Shown in pieces: positions 32,825-40,945 of a stretch of 64,000 nucleotides of DNA; the stretch's first letter is position 1; each line of letters begins with the position of its first letter. Under the pieces are notes generated by a model. That model did no database searches and had not been told where the DNA came from. It was given only the letters and a program-made list of their open reading frames with translations. Source of the stretch: Intestinimonas massiliensis (ex Afouda et al. 2020) (GTDB lineage Bacteria; Bacillota; Clostridia; Oscillospirales; Oscillospiraceae); assembly GCF_001244995.1 (NCBI RefSeq), contig NZ_LN869529.1:1033264-1097263 (forward strand), written 5' to 3'. The position numbers and the translations under genes were made by a program.

Positions 32825-33856
32825 ATGGAAGCCTATTATTATCAACAGATGGACCGGATCGGGCAAAGCGTCTACCACGCAATGAAAACCGGATTTGCCG
32901 AGCTGCGCCCCTCCTTTCCGGTCCCGTGTCTGGATGGCCGCCGGTTGAGCGACGTCTTTTTCAAGCTGCGTCTGGACTGCCCTGACATCTTTTACGTCAC
33001 CGGGTTTTCCTACCGCCTTGTCCCGGGGGCCTCCAATGTGGAACTGCTGCCGGACTATCGGTTCGGCAAGGGTAAGGTGCGCGAGCATCAAAAGGCCCTC
33101 TCCGCCCGGATCGACAAGCTGGTCCGCCCGGCTATGGCCCTGACTGCGGCGGAGAAAGAACAATATATCCACGACTTCATCTGCCGGAATGTGCACTACG
33201 ACAAGCTGAAGAAGCCCTATTCCCACGAGATCATCGGACCGCTGAGCCAGGGCGTGGGAGTGTGTGAGGGGATCGCCAAGTCGGTCAAGGTCCTGTGCGA
33301 CGCGCTGGACGTGTGGTGTATCATCGCGATCTCCGAAGCGGCGCCGGACCGAGGTATCCAGTACCGCCATGCTTGGAATGTCCTTCGGCTGGATGGGCGG
33401 TATTTTCACCTGGACGCCACCTTCGACGCCTCCCTGAGCCGGGACGGCCCGCTTCGGCACGACTACTTCAATTTGGATGACAAACACCTGCTCCGCGACC
33501 ATGAGCCGGCCATGTACCCTATTCCCGCCTGCACGGACGGGGAGCGGTTCTACTACCGGGAGAAAAAGCTCTCCTTCACCAAGACGGAGGAGGCATGCAA
33601 GCGGGCGCAGCAGGCCATTCGAAAAGGCCTTCCTTTTCTCTTCCACTGGAGAGGTGGTCCTCTGACCCGGGAGGTGCTGCGGGAACTGCTGCTGGGACTG
33701 GAGCAGGCGGCGCAGCAGAAGGGCCGTCACGCGGCGGTGTCCCTCAACTGGCCCCAGGCGGTGCTGCTGGTCCGCTTTCCAGAGCAGGCACCCGAGCAGG
33801 AGGTCATCTCGGAGGAGGCCAACGAGGCGGAGCGATATCAGGCACCGGACCCATAA
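32825..33856 (+). CDS. Transglutaminase-like (papain-fold) protein
   Basis: A 343-aa protein with a bacterial transglutaminase-like domain. The triad is visible: Cys in G-V-G-V-C-E-G-I-A (about 148), His in Y-R-H-A-W-N (about 182) and Asp in H-L-D-A-T-F-D (about 197). No signal peptide or TM segment precedes it, so it appears cytoplasmic, unlike many secreted family members. RBS GGAGG is 7 nt before ATG 32825; longer upstream frames lack an RBS. The tail is acidic. Catalysis (protease or crosslinking) is unknown. Confidence 0.82.
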   Translation: MEAYYYQQMDRIGQSVYHAMKTGFAELRPSFPVPCLDGRRLSDVFFKLRLDCPDIFYVTGFSYRLVPGASNVELLPDYRFGKGKVREHQKALSARIDKLVRPAMALTAAEKEQYIHDFICRNVHYDKLKKPYSHEIIGPLSQGVGVCEGIAKSVKVLCDALDVWCIIAISEAAPDRGIQYRHAWNVLRLDGRYFHLDATFDASLSRDGPLRHDYFNLDDKHLLRDHEPAMYPIPACTDGERFYYREKKLSFTKTEEACKRAQQAIRKGLPFLFHWRGGPLTREVLRELLLGLEQAAQQKGRHAAVSLNWPQAVLLVRFPEQAPEQEVISEEANEAERYQAPDP

Positions 33857-33867
33857 GCCCGTCTCCT

Positions 33868-33912
33868 AAAATCACCACGGGGTCCCTGAACGGGACCCCG
33901 TGGTGATTTTTT
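33868..33912. terminator. Bidirectional terminator between the transglutaminase-like gene and nahK
   Basis: A 19-bp stem AAAATCACCACGGGGTCCC / GGGACCCCGTGGTGATTTT with a 5-nt loop and T-runs on both strands. Confidence 0.93.
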
Positions 33913-33926
33913 ACGATAGGTTGCCG

Positions 33927-35042
33927 CTACTGTCCGACCGATCTCCGAACAACGTCTGCCATCTCGCCCCACCGGCGCTCCATATCGGAGACCAGTTTGA
34001 ACTGTGTCCGGCAGCGGTCCAGGTTCTGACCCTCCCGGTGGACCGCAAAATAGTGGTCTCCCTCCAGATAGTCGGTCAAAAAACGCATCCCGCACTCAAG
34101 CGTCATTAATTTTGCCCCCCAGGGCAGATATTCCAACTCCGCGGAGGTCAGAGAGCCGGCACAGCCCTCTAAAAATCCCCGGGTATAGACGGCAAATAAA
34201 TCCAGATCAAAGCCAACCTTGGATAAGTCCTTTTCATCCTCCGGCGCATGATTGGCTCCAAACCGGATGGAATCCCCAAAATCGTTGATGGCCAGGCCCG
34301 GCATCACGGTATCCAGGTCGATCACGCATACCGCTGCCCCCGTCCTGCGGTCCAGAAGCACATTGTTGAGCTTTGTGTCGTTGTGTGTGACGCGCAAGGG
34401 GAGCTTCCCGGCCCGCTGGGCCTCCAGCGCCACAGAGCAGTCGGGCTCCCGGGCCAGAACGAAGTCGATCTCCGGGCGGACGCCTCCGGCCCGGCCCATC
34501 ACGTCGGCCTGTACAGCCGCCTTGAACCTGCGCAGGCGGTCCTCGGTGTCGTGGAATTTTTCAATGGTCTCGAACAGCGTGTGCGCCGGATAGTCCCGCA
34601 GACGCCTCTGAAACTGCCCGAAGGCCCGGGCCGAGGCGGCAAAGAGCTCCGGCGTTTCAGCGGATTGGAGACAGACGGTATCCTCGATAAAGGGCATACA
34701 TCTCCAAGCGCGCCCCCCCCGGTCGGTATAAAAGGTCTCACCGGCCCGGGTATGCAGAATGGTGAGGGTCTCCCTCTCCGGGTCGCCGCCCTCCTCCGTT
34801 ATGATCCTTTTCAGGTAGTCGGTAACCCCGACGATATTCTGCATGAGCTGGACCGGGCTGCTGAAAGCGGCGTCACTGATTCGCTGCAGAATGAATCGGA
34901 CGCAGTCGCCCTCCGGCGGCTGCGTATGTACGCAGAACGTGTCGTTGATATGGCCCTGCCCAAAGCGGACGGCCCCCACCACAGGCGCATGGAGGTCGTA
35001 CGCCTCCAGTACCTCACCAAGGTACTTCTCTGCCGGCTGCAT
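33927..35042 (-). CDS. nahK: N-acetylhexosamine 1-kinase-like phosphotransferase (NahK type)
   Basis: A 371-aa aminoglycoside-phosphotransferase-fold kinase. The N-terminal glycine loop is F-G-Q-G-H-I-N-D-T-F, a lysine-region equivalent follows at F-I-L-Q-R-I, the catalytic loop is H-N-D-T-K-L-N-N-V (about 217-225) and the metal-binding segment is V-I-D-L-D-T-V. In bifidobacteria NahK phosphorylates GlcNAc/GalNAc at C1 after GH112 phosphorolysis. The galE neighbour and the GH112 gene 6 kb away make that role likely. ATG 35042 overlaps the galE stop (TGATG). The assignment rests on fold motifs plus context. Confidence 0.82.
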   Translation of the reverse strand: MQPAEKYLGEVLEAYDLHAPVVGAVRFGQGHINDTFCVHTQPPEGDCVRFILQRISDAAFSSPVQLMQNIVGVTDYLKRIITEEGGDPERETLTILHTRAGETFYTDRGGRAWRCMPFIEDTVCLQSAETPELFAASARAFGQFQRRLRDYPAHTLFETIEKFHDTEDRLRRFKAAVQADVMGRAGGVRPEIDFVLAREPDCSVALEAQRAGKLPLRVTHNDTKLNNVLLDRRTGAAVCVIDLDTVMPGLAINDFGDSIRFGANHAPEDEKDLSKVGFDLDLFAVYTRGFLEGCAGSLTSAELEYLPWGAKLMTLECGMRFLTDYLEGDHYFAVHREGQNLDRCRTQFKLVSDMERRWGEMADVVRRSVGQ

Positions 35043-36064
35043 CACACGCCCTCCTCATACCCGTTTGGGTTCATGCTCTGCCACTTCCAGGAGGAGGCGC
35101 ACATTTCATCAATCCCGTATTCCGCCTGCCAGCCCAGCTCCGCCAAGGCCCTGGACGGGTCGGCCCAGCACGCGGCAATGTCGCCGGGACGGCGGGGGTC
35201 CAGCACATAGGGAAGGGGCTTGCCGCAGGCCCGCTCATAGGCGTGGAGCACATCCAGTACGCTGTACCCCCTGCCCGTGCCCAGGTTGCAGATAAACAGG
35301 CCGCAGTTCTGGTCGAGCTTGTTTAACGCGGCCACATGGCCGCGGGCCAAATCCACCACATGGATATAGTCCCGCACACCGGTGCCGTCGTGGGTGGGCC
35401 AGTCGCTGCCGAACACGTGGAGCTCAGGCAGTTGTCCCACCGCCACCTTGGCGATATAGGGCACCAGATTGTTGGGGATGCCGTTGGGGTCCTCTCCAAT
35501 CCGCCCGGAAGCATGGGCGCCGATGGGGTTAAAATACCGCAGCAGGGCCACATTCAGACTGGGGTCTGCGGCGCAGCAGTCGGTGAGGATCCGTTCCAGG
35601 AAGAGCTTTGTGGTCCCATAGGGGTTGGTGGTGGACAGGGGGAAATCCTCCCGGATGGGGACGCTGGCTGGATCGCCGTATACGGTGGCGGAGGAGGAGA
35701 ACACAAAATTCCGCACCCCATGGGCGCGCATGGCGTTCAGCACCGTCAGGGTGTTCACCAGATTATTGGTGTAATACTCCAGAGGTTTACACACGCTCTC
35801 CCCCACAGACTTGAGCGCGGCAAAATGAATCACGGCTTGGATATCCGGATGCTGAGCGAACAGTGTCTCGACCCCGGCGGCGTCGCACAGATCCACCTCG
35901 ACAAAGGGAATGGGCTTCCCCACAATTTCCTCCACCCGGCGGACCGCCTCACGGCTGGAATTGACCAGATTGTCGGCAATCACGATGTCGTAGCCTGCAT
36001 GGATGAGCTCCACACAGGTATGGCTGCCAATATAGCCGGCGCCGCCGCTGACCAGAATAGACAT
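35042..36064 (-). CDS. galE: UDP-glucose/UDP-N-acetylglucosamine 4-epimerase
   Basis: A 340-aa short-chain dehydrogenase-type epimerase. NAD-binding G-G-A-G-Y-I-G is at 7-13, and S123-S-S with Y149-x-x-x-K153 forms the catalytic set (Y-G-T-T-K). It would interconvert UDP-Gal/UDP-Glc and possibly the HexNAc forms, channelling LNB/GNB sugars into glycolysis. ATG 36064 has AAGGAG 8 nt upstream; a GTG nine bases earlier lies on the RBS. No galT-type uridylyltransferase is in the window. Confidence 0.93.
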   Translation of the reverse strand: MSILVSGGAGYIGSHTCVELIHAGYDIVIADNLVNSSREAVRRVEEIVGKPIPFVEVDLCDAAGVETLFAQHPDIQAVIHFAALKSVGESVCKPLEYYTNNLVNTLTVLNAMRAHGVRNFVFSSSATVYGDPASVPIREDFPLSTTNPYGTTKLFLERILTDCCAADPSLNVALLRYFNPIGAHASGRIGEDPNGIPNNLVPYIAKVAVGQLPELHVFGSDWPTHDGTGVRDYIHVVDLARGHVAALNKLDQNCGLFICNLGTGRGYSVLDVLHAYERACGKPLPYVLDPRRPGDIAACWADPSRALAELGWQAEYGIDEMCASSWKWQSMNPNGYEEGV

Positions 36065-36257
36065 ATATACCACTCCTTACTGTATCAGGCTTCTATGGCC
36101 ATTGTACTGACGAATCGAAAAAAGGAAATGGACGGTTTTGCAGAATATTTGCACGATTGGATTTGTCGCACCGTCCGGCCTACTCCCCCGGGTCTTCTGA
36201 TTCAATGCCCGGACGCTGCCGATAGACTCGCTGTGGGATAGGGCATGGCGGACCTCA

Positions 36258-37130
36258 TCATGGCTCGGACTGGGATCGGCTCCCAGATCGCTGCTGTTTT
36301 CGGTACTCCATGGGACTCATCCCCGAGAGCTTGCGAAAGCTTTGGGAAAAGTAGCTGGGAGAGGAAAAGCCCAGCATATGGGCGATCTGCGACAGCGAGT
36401 GGTCCGTGGTGCTGAGGAGATAGCGGCTCTCCTGGATACGCCGGGAAATGAGATAGTTGATGGGCGAGATGCCGTATTCCCGGCTGAAGGCATGGACCAT
36501 ATAATACTTATTGACGTGGGTCAACTGCGAGAGCAGCTCCAGATTGATGCTCTCCTTAAAGTGGCTGTCGATATACCGGCGCACGGCGGCGCACTCCTTA
36601 CTGGTCCTCCGCCCCGTCGGCGCTACGCTGAGCGTGAAATTGGTCCTGCGCATGAGGCGGACCAGCAGCACCTCCAGCAGGTCCTGACACACCACCTGAT
36701 AGCCCTCCGCCTTTGTCTCGATCTCCCGCAGCATGGCCCGCAGATAGAAGAGCATCTCCTCGCCCCCGCCCCGGAAATTGACGAGGGCATATCGGTCGTC
36801 CCCGTCCTCAGCGGGCTCGAACTCCAGCCCCTCCACCCCCAGAACGATGTACTCCAACGGGCTGGCATTGAGACTCAGCTCCGTATGCTCCACATTGGGA
36901 TTGACGATAACCAGATCGTCGGTGGAGACCGGCAGCAGCCGGTCAGCAATGTTGAACTGTCCCATCCCGCCCACCACATAAAACAGCTCCGTGCAGGCGT
37001 GGGTGTGCAGGAGGCTGTGCCAGTCGCCGCCGTATTTGGCGGTACTCACATACAGCAATTTGGTGACTGAGCGGTCAATGGGGCTCGGGTTTCCCCCGGA
37101 AAGCTCATAGCGGTCGTTGCTCACGGCCAT
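36258..37130 (-). CDS. AraC family regulator of the galacto-N-biose/lacto-N-biose locus
   Basis: A 290-aa regulator with an N-terminal cupin sensor (H-T-H-A-C-T-E-L-F-Y-V around 42-53) and a C-terminal pair of HTH motifs (about 185-285). The second HTH is the classical I-A-H-M-L-G-F-S-S-P-S-Y-F-S-Q-S-F-R-K. It lies between the nahK/galE pair and the divergent ABC-phosphorylase operon. The repeated CTTGCGTT/ACGCAAG motif in both promoters it faces is its likely operator. The inducer is presumably a GH112-pathway sugar (inference). Confidence 0.9.
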   Translation of the reverse strand: MAVSNDRYELSGGNPSPIDRSVTKLLYVSTAKYGGDWHSLLHTHACTELFYVVGGMGQFNIADRLLPVSTDDLVIVNPNVEHTELSLNASPLEYIVLGVEGLEFEPAEDGDDRYALVNFRGGGEEMLFYLRAMLREIETKAEGYQVVCQDLLEVLLVRLMRRTNFTLSVAPTGRRTSKECAAVRRYIDSHFKESINLELLSQLTHVNKYYMVHAFSREYGISPINYLISRRIQESRYLLSTTDHSLSQIAHMLGFSSPSYFSQSFRKLSGMSPMEYRKQQRSGSRSQSEP

Positions 37131-37153
37131 CCCCTTACCATCGCTTTAGAATT

Positions 37154-37189
37154 CTTGCGTTAGAAACCTAAAATGCTTGCGTTTCAATC
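37154..37189 (-). promoter_or_regulatory. AraC-type tandem operator overlapping the araC-like gene promoter
   Basis: CTTGCGTT occurs at 37154-37161 and again at 37176-37183, 22 bp apart (two helical turns, as expected for AraC-family half sites). On the minus strand a promoter TTGAAA-17 bp-TCTAAC spans these repeats, implying autoregulation. Confidence 0.6.
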
Positions 37190-37359
37190 ATAGCACACTG
37201 TCTCCCGTTCTGCAATCTGAAAAAAAGAAAGTAATTGCGCCTCACAACTCAATCTTTTTCTTTTATTCGGCATTTCTGTTAAAATCCTCGGCGCAATTTT
37301 GTGGATATTATGCACAAAACAAGTTTTTCAATTCCGCAATTATTATTTAAAAAGCCAGA

Positions 37360-37423
37360 AAAGCAATTTTTCTAAAAATGCACGCAAGAATAAAATTGAA
37401 CTGTGGCTTCCATCGGCTATACT
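37360..37423 (+). promoter_or_regulatory. Promoter and probable activator site of the sugar ABC/phosphorylase operon
   Basis: TTGAAC (37396-37401), 16-bp spacer, TATACT (37418-37423). Just upstream, ACGCAAGAA (37382-37390) is the reverse complement of the CTTGCGTT repeats next to the regulator gene. A degenerate copy (AAGCAAT) lies 21 bp further up at 37361. This is the layout of a class II AraC activation site adjoining the -35. Confidence 0.6.
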
Positions 37424-37498
37424 TAAAGTATCTCAAGCGGCGGGTGTGCTCCAAAGCCGCCGCCCATCTAAAACAATTTAACAGGAGGTCAAGAGGAA

Positions 37499-38863
37499 AT
37501 GAAAATGAAAAATGTGCTCAGCGCCGCTTTGACCGGCGCCCTGATGCTCTCCCTGTTTGCCGGGTGCTCCGGCGGCAGCGGCTCCAGCCCCTCTCCCAGC
37601 GCTTCCGCCTCCCCGGAGGCCTCCCAGCAGCCCGAAGCCACCACCATTCAGGTGGCCGCCCTGGAATCGGGCTACGGCGCCGACATGTGGCGGGAAGTCG
37701 CCGACGCCTTCACTGCGCAGACCGGCATCCAGGTGCAGCTCACCGTGGATAAGAAGCTGGAGGATGTCATCGGTCCCGCTATGCAGGGCGGCGAATTCCC
37801 TGACGTGATCCATCTGGCCACCGGCCGCGAGGCCGGCCTGACCGATCAGTTCATCAAGGACAACAACATCATGGATATCACCGACGTGCTCTCCATGACC
37901 GTGCCCGGCGAGGACGTGAAGGTCAGCGACAAGATCGCCGGCGGCTTCACTGACACCTCCCTGACCAACCCCTACGGCGATGGGAAGACCTATCTGGCCC
38001 CCATGTTCTACTCTCCCTGCGGCCTGTTCTACAACAAGGGCCTGTTTGATGCAAAGGGCTGGACTGTTCCCACCACCTGGGACGAGATGTGGGCGCTGGG
38101 CGACCAAGCGGCGGCTGAGGGCATCTCGCTGTTCACCTACCCCACCACGGGCTACTTCGACGCCTTCTTCTATGCGCTGATGTACTCTGTGGGCGGTCCC
38201 GAATTCTTTGACAAGGCTACCCACTATGAGGAGGGCATCTGGGATACCCCCGAGGCCCAGACCTGCTTCGACATCGTGACCAAGCTGGCCTCCTACACCG
38301 ACCCTGTCACCCCTGCCCAAGCCAACGACAATGACTTCACCCAGAACCAGCAGCTCGTGCTGGACAACAAGGCCCTGTTTATGCCCAACGGCACCTGGAT
38401 CGTGGGCGAGATGGCCGAGGCCCCCCGCGCGGATGGCTTTGAGTGGGGTATGACCGCGCTTCCCGCGGTGGAGGCCGGCGGCGACGGCTACAGCTACACC
38501 TGGTTTGAGCAGGCCTGGATGCCCGCTGGCGCCGAGCATGTGGAGGCCGGAAAGCAGTTCCTCGCCTTCCTGTACAGCGACACCGCCTGCGAGATCTTTG
38601 CCAAGGCCGGCGCCATCCAGCCCGTGTTGGGCATTGCCGACAAGCTGGAGGGCGACAACGTGATGTTCTACTCCATCTACGACAACGGCGCCAAGGCAGC
38701 CATGGGCAACTTCGCCGCCTATAACTCCGTTGCCGGGCTGGGCACGGTTCGTGAGGTATTCTTCGATCCGGTGAACAAGCTGGTCTCCGGCAACGCCACC
38801 GAGCAGGCGTGGATCGACGGCATCAAGGCCGCCAGCGACCAGATGCGCGCCAATCTGAAATAA
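37499..38863 (+). CDS. Sugar ABC transporter substrate-binding lipoprotein
   Basis: A 454-aa family-1 extracellular solute-binding protein. The lipobox L-F-A-G-C gives a mature N-terminal Cys23, followed by a Ser/Pro/Gly-rich linker. The sugar-binder fold is seen from V-A-A-L-E-S-G-Y onward, with W-x-V-P-T-T-W-D-E-M (about 190). The operon (two permeases, GH112 phosphorylase) indicates galacto-N-biose/lacto-N-biose as the ligand. No ATPase gene is present, so a shared MsmK-type ATPase must serve it. RBS AGGAGG; ATG 37505 is an alternative start. Confidence 0.93.
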   Translation: MKMKNVLSAALTGALMLSLFAGCSGGSGSSPSPSASASPEASQQPEATTIQVAALESGYGADMWREVADAFTAQTGIQVQLTVDKKLEDVIGPAMQGGEFPDVIHLATGREAGLTDQFIKDNNIMDITDVLSMTVPGEDVKVSDKIAGGFTDTSLTNPYGDGKTYLAPMFYSPCGLFYNKGLFDAKGWTVPTTWDEMWALGDQAAAEGISLFTYPTTGYFDAFFYALMYSVGGPEFFDKATHYEEGIWDTPEAQTCFDIVTKLASYTDPVTPAQANDNDFTQNQQLVLDNKALFMPNGTWIVGEMAEAPRADGFEWGMTALPAVEAGGDGYSYTWFEQAWMPAGAEHVEAGKQFLAFLYSDTACEIFAKAGAIQPVLGIADKLEGDNVMFYSIYDNGAKAAMGNFAAYNSVAGLGTVREVFFDPVNKLVSGNATEQAWIDGIKAASDQMRANLK

Positions 38864-38878
38864 ACAGAAGCCATGGAA

Positions 38879-38910
38879 GCGGCGGTGAGCGGAAAGCTGC
38901 TCACCGCCGC
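38879..38910 (+). terminator. Intercistronic stem-loop after the binding-protein gene
   Basis: GCGGCGGTGAGC (38879-38890) / GCTCACCGCCGC (38899-38910), a 12-bp perfect stem with no T-run. Such stems raise binding-protein mRNA over permease mRNA by partial termination or by protecting the 3' end. Confidence 0.7.
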
Positions 38911-38938
38911 CCTATTCTTCCCGAAAGGAGCCGAGCAT

Positions 38939-39814
38939 GTGAACAAGCACAGCGGACGCCGCCGGTTCATTGCCCTGTGTGTGGCGCCGGCCGCCCTCCT
39001 CTTCGCCTTCTTTATGGTCCTCCCCACTCTGAACGTATTCCGCATGTCCCTTTTTGAGCGGGGCGCCTATTCCCCTACGGAAACCTTCGTGGGACTGCAA
39101 AATTTCAGGACCCTGCTCCAGGATGCCAAATTTATCTCCTCCATGCAGAATACCATCCTGCTCATCGTGGTGGTCACCGTGGTGACCTTCGCCTTCGCCC
39201 TGGTGTTCGCCGGCATCCTGACCCGGGAAAAGATCCGGGGGCAAAATTTCTTCCGCATCATCTTCTATATTCCCAACATTCTCTCCGTGGTAGTCATCGC
39301 GGGTATCTTCTCCGCCGTCTACAAGCCAGAAAACGGGATGCTGAACAGCATCCTATCCATGTTGAAGGGTGAGACTGTGATGGTGCTCTGGAAGGACCAG
39401 CCCCTGGTCATCGTCAGCATCATCATCGCCATGGTGTGGCAGGCCATCGGTTATTACATGGTCATGTATATGGCCTCCATGGCCAGCGTGCCACAGAGCC
39501 TCTACGAGAGTGCCGCTCTGGACGGGGCCGGTCGGATAACGCAGTTTTTCCAGATCACCATCCCCCTCATCTGGACCAACATCCGTACCACCCTCACCTT
39601 TTTCATTATCTCCACCATCAACATGGCCTTCCTTTTTGTCAAGGCCATGGTGGCCAAGGGGATGGCCGATGTGGGCCTCAGCTTCATGTATAACCAGAAG
39701 GACGCGGGTCTGTATGGCTACAGCATGGCGGCGGGCGTGGTCATTTTTCTCTTCTCCTTCGCGCTGGCCGGTCTGGTGAACTGGGTCACCCGGCGCGAGC
39801 CGCTGGAATTCTAA
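38939..39814 (+). CDS. Sugar ABC transporter permease 1 (MalF-like)
   Basis: A 291-aa inner-membrane permease with six hydrophobic segments. The EAA loop is Y-E-S-A-A-L-D-G-A-G-R-I-T-Q-F-F-Q-I-T-I-P. GTG 38939 is chosen because AAAGGAG lies 8 nt upstream; the longer frame starting at 38873 runs through the intercistronic stem-loop. Confidence 0.92.
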   Translation: MNKHSGRRRFIALCVAPAALLFAFFMVLPTLNVFRMSLFERGAYSPTETFVGLQNFRTLLQDAKFISSMQNTILLIVVVTVVTFAFALVFAGILTREKIRGQNFFRIIFYIPNILSVVVIAGIFSAVYKPENGMLNSILSMLKGETVMVLWKDQPLVIVSIIIAMVWQAIGYYMVMYMASMASVPQSLYESAALDGAGRITQFFQITIPLIWTNIRTTLTFFIISTINMAFLFVKAMVAKGMADVGLSFMYNQKDAGLYGYSMAAGVVIFLFSFALAGLVNWVTRREPLEF

Positions 39815-39830
39815 GGAGGTGCGTCGCAGC

Positions 39831-40721
39831 ATGGATCAAGTTAAAAAACACGGTGCGGGTGAGCGCCTCTACAAGGTCTTTCTCTACGTCGCTCTCATCA
39901 CCCTGGCTATCTGCATCATCGTGCCGGTGGCCTGGGTCTTTCTGGCCTCCATCAAGCAAAACCGCGAGTTTTATGGGAACCCCTGGGCGCTGCCCGCCGG
40001 GTTCTACTGGCAGAATTTTACCGACGCCTGGAATGCCGCCCGGATGGGTGAGTATATGCTCAACTCGGTCATCGTCACCGTACTGGCGCTGCTGCTGCTG
40101 CTGGCGGTGGCCCTCCCCGCGGCCTACTGCCTGTCCCGCTTTCACTTCAAAGGCCGCCGGTTCCTGAACACTTGCTTTATGGCCGGACTCTTCATCAACG
40201 TCAACTACATCGTGGTCCCCATCTTCCTCCTGCTCAAGGATGGGGACGCATTCCTCAAAAATACCGTCGGCGGAGGGTTCCTGCTGAACAATATTTTTGT
40301 ACTGGCGGTAGTTTACGCCTCCACGGCCCTGCCCTTTACCATCTACCTGCTGTCGGGCTACTTCGCCACCCTGCCCCATGATTTTGAGGAAGCTGCCTAT
40401 ATCGACGGCGCAGGCTACGGCCGGACCATGGTGAGCATCATCTTCCCTATGGCCCAGCCCTCCATCATCACCATCATCCTCTTCAACTTCCTCTCCTTCT
40501 GGAACGAGTATATCATTTCCATGACCCTGATGAGCTCGGCCAAGGGTCCCAAGACTCTGCCGGTGGGACTGCTGAACCTGATGCAGGCCCAACAGTCCAA
40601 GGCCGAGTACGGTATTCTGTACGCCGGTCTGGTGCTGGTGATGCTGCCCACGCTGATCCTCTACATCTGCGTGCAGAAAAAGCTGACCCAGGGTATGACC
40701 GTGGGCGGTCTGAAAGGATAG
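39831..40721 (+). CDS. Sugar ABC transporter permease 2 (MalG-like)
   Basis: A 296-aa permease with six hydrophobic segments and EAA loop F-E-E-A-A-Y-I-D-G-A-G-Y-G-R-T-M. ATG 39831 follows AAGGAGG by 11 nt; an in-frame GTG at 39819 overlaps the RBS. The C-terminus M-T-V-G-G-L-K-G is typical of MalG-like subunits. Confidence 0.92.
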   Translation: MDQVKKHGAGERLYKVFLYVALITLAICIIVPVAWVFLASIKQNREFYGNPWALPAGFYWQNFTDAWNAARMGEYMLNSVIVTVLALLLLLAVALPAAYCLSRFHFKGRRFLNTCFMAGLFINVNYIVVPIFLLLKDGDAFLKNTVGGGFLLNNIFVLAVVYASTALPFTIYLLSGYFATLPHDFEEAAYIDGAGYGRTMVSIIFPMAQPSIITIILFNFLSFWNEYIISMTLMSSAKGPKTLPVGLLNLMQAQQSKAEYGILYAGLVLVMLPTLILYICVQKKLTQGMTVGGLKG

Positions 40722-40729
40722 GTGCCGCG

Positions 40730-40924
40730 ATGCGATTTTGGAAGGAACATACCACCCTGCGCGCCGGTCTTATGGCGATATTTGTTGTCTTGGGCTTTGT
40801 GCTGCTCATCGTGGGCTGGAAGATGACCGGCCAACTGACCGGCCTGGCGCTCATGCTGGCGGGGGTCGTGCTGCTGCTGACCGCCCTGATGCTCTACAAC
40901 AAGCCGTTTGAAGAGCCCAGATAA
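40730..40924 (+). CDS. Small two-helix membrane protein in the sugar ABC operon (possible DUF6903)
   Basis: A 64-aa protein with two hydrophobic helices (about 12-30 and 37-54) joined by G-W-K-M-T-G-Q-L-T-G, and a short basic N-terminus. It starts 8 nt after permease 2 and ends 21 nt before the GH112 gene, so it is co-transcribed. I recall similar tiny proteins (DUF6903) beside GNB/LNB importers, but this was not searched. It may be a transporter accessory subunit. Confidence 0.75.
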   Translation: MRFWKEHTTLRAGLMAIFVVLGFVLLIVGWKMTGQLTGLALMLAGVVLLLTALMLYNKPFEEPR

Positions 40925-40945
40925 TCTGAAGTCTTTAGGAGAAAG

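Noticed and set aside
37299-37481. A 60-codon plus-strand frame in the region upstream of the sugar operon
   Set aside because: It overlaps the promoter and operator sites, is AT-rich and lacks an RBS.
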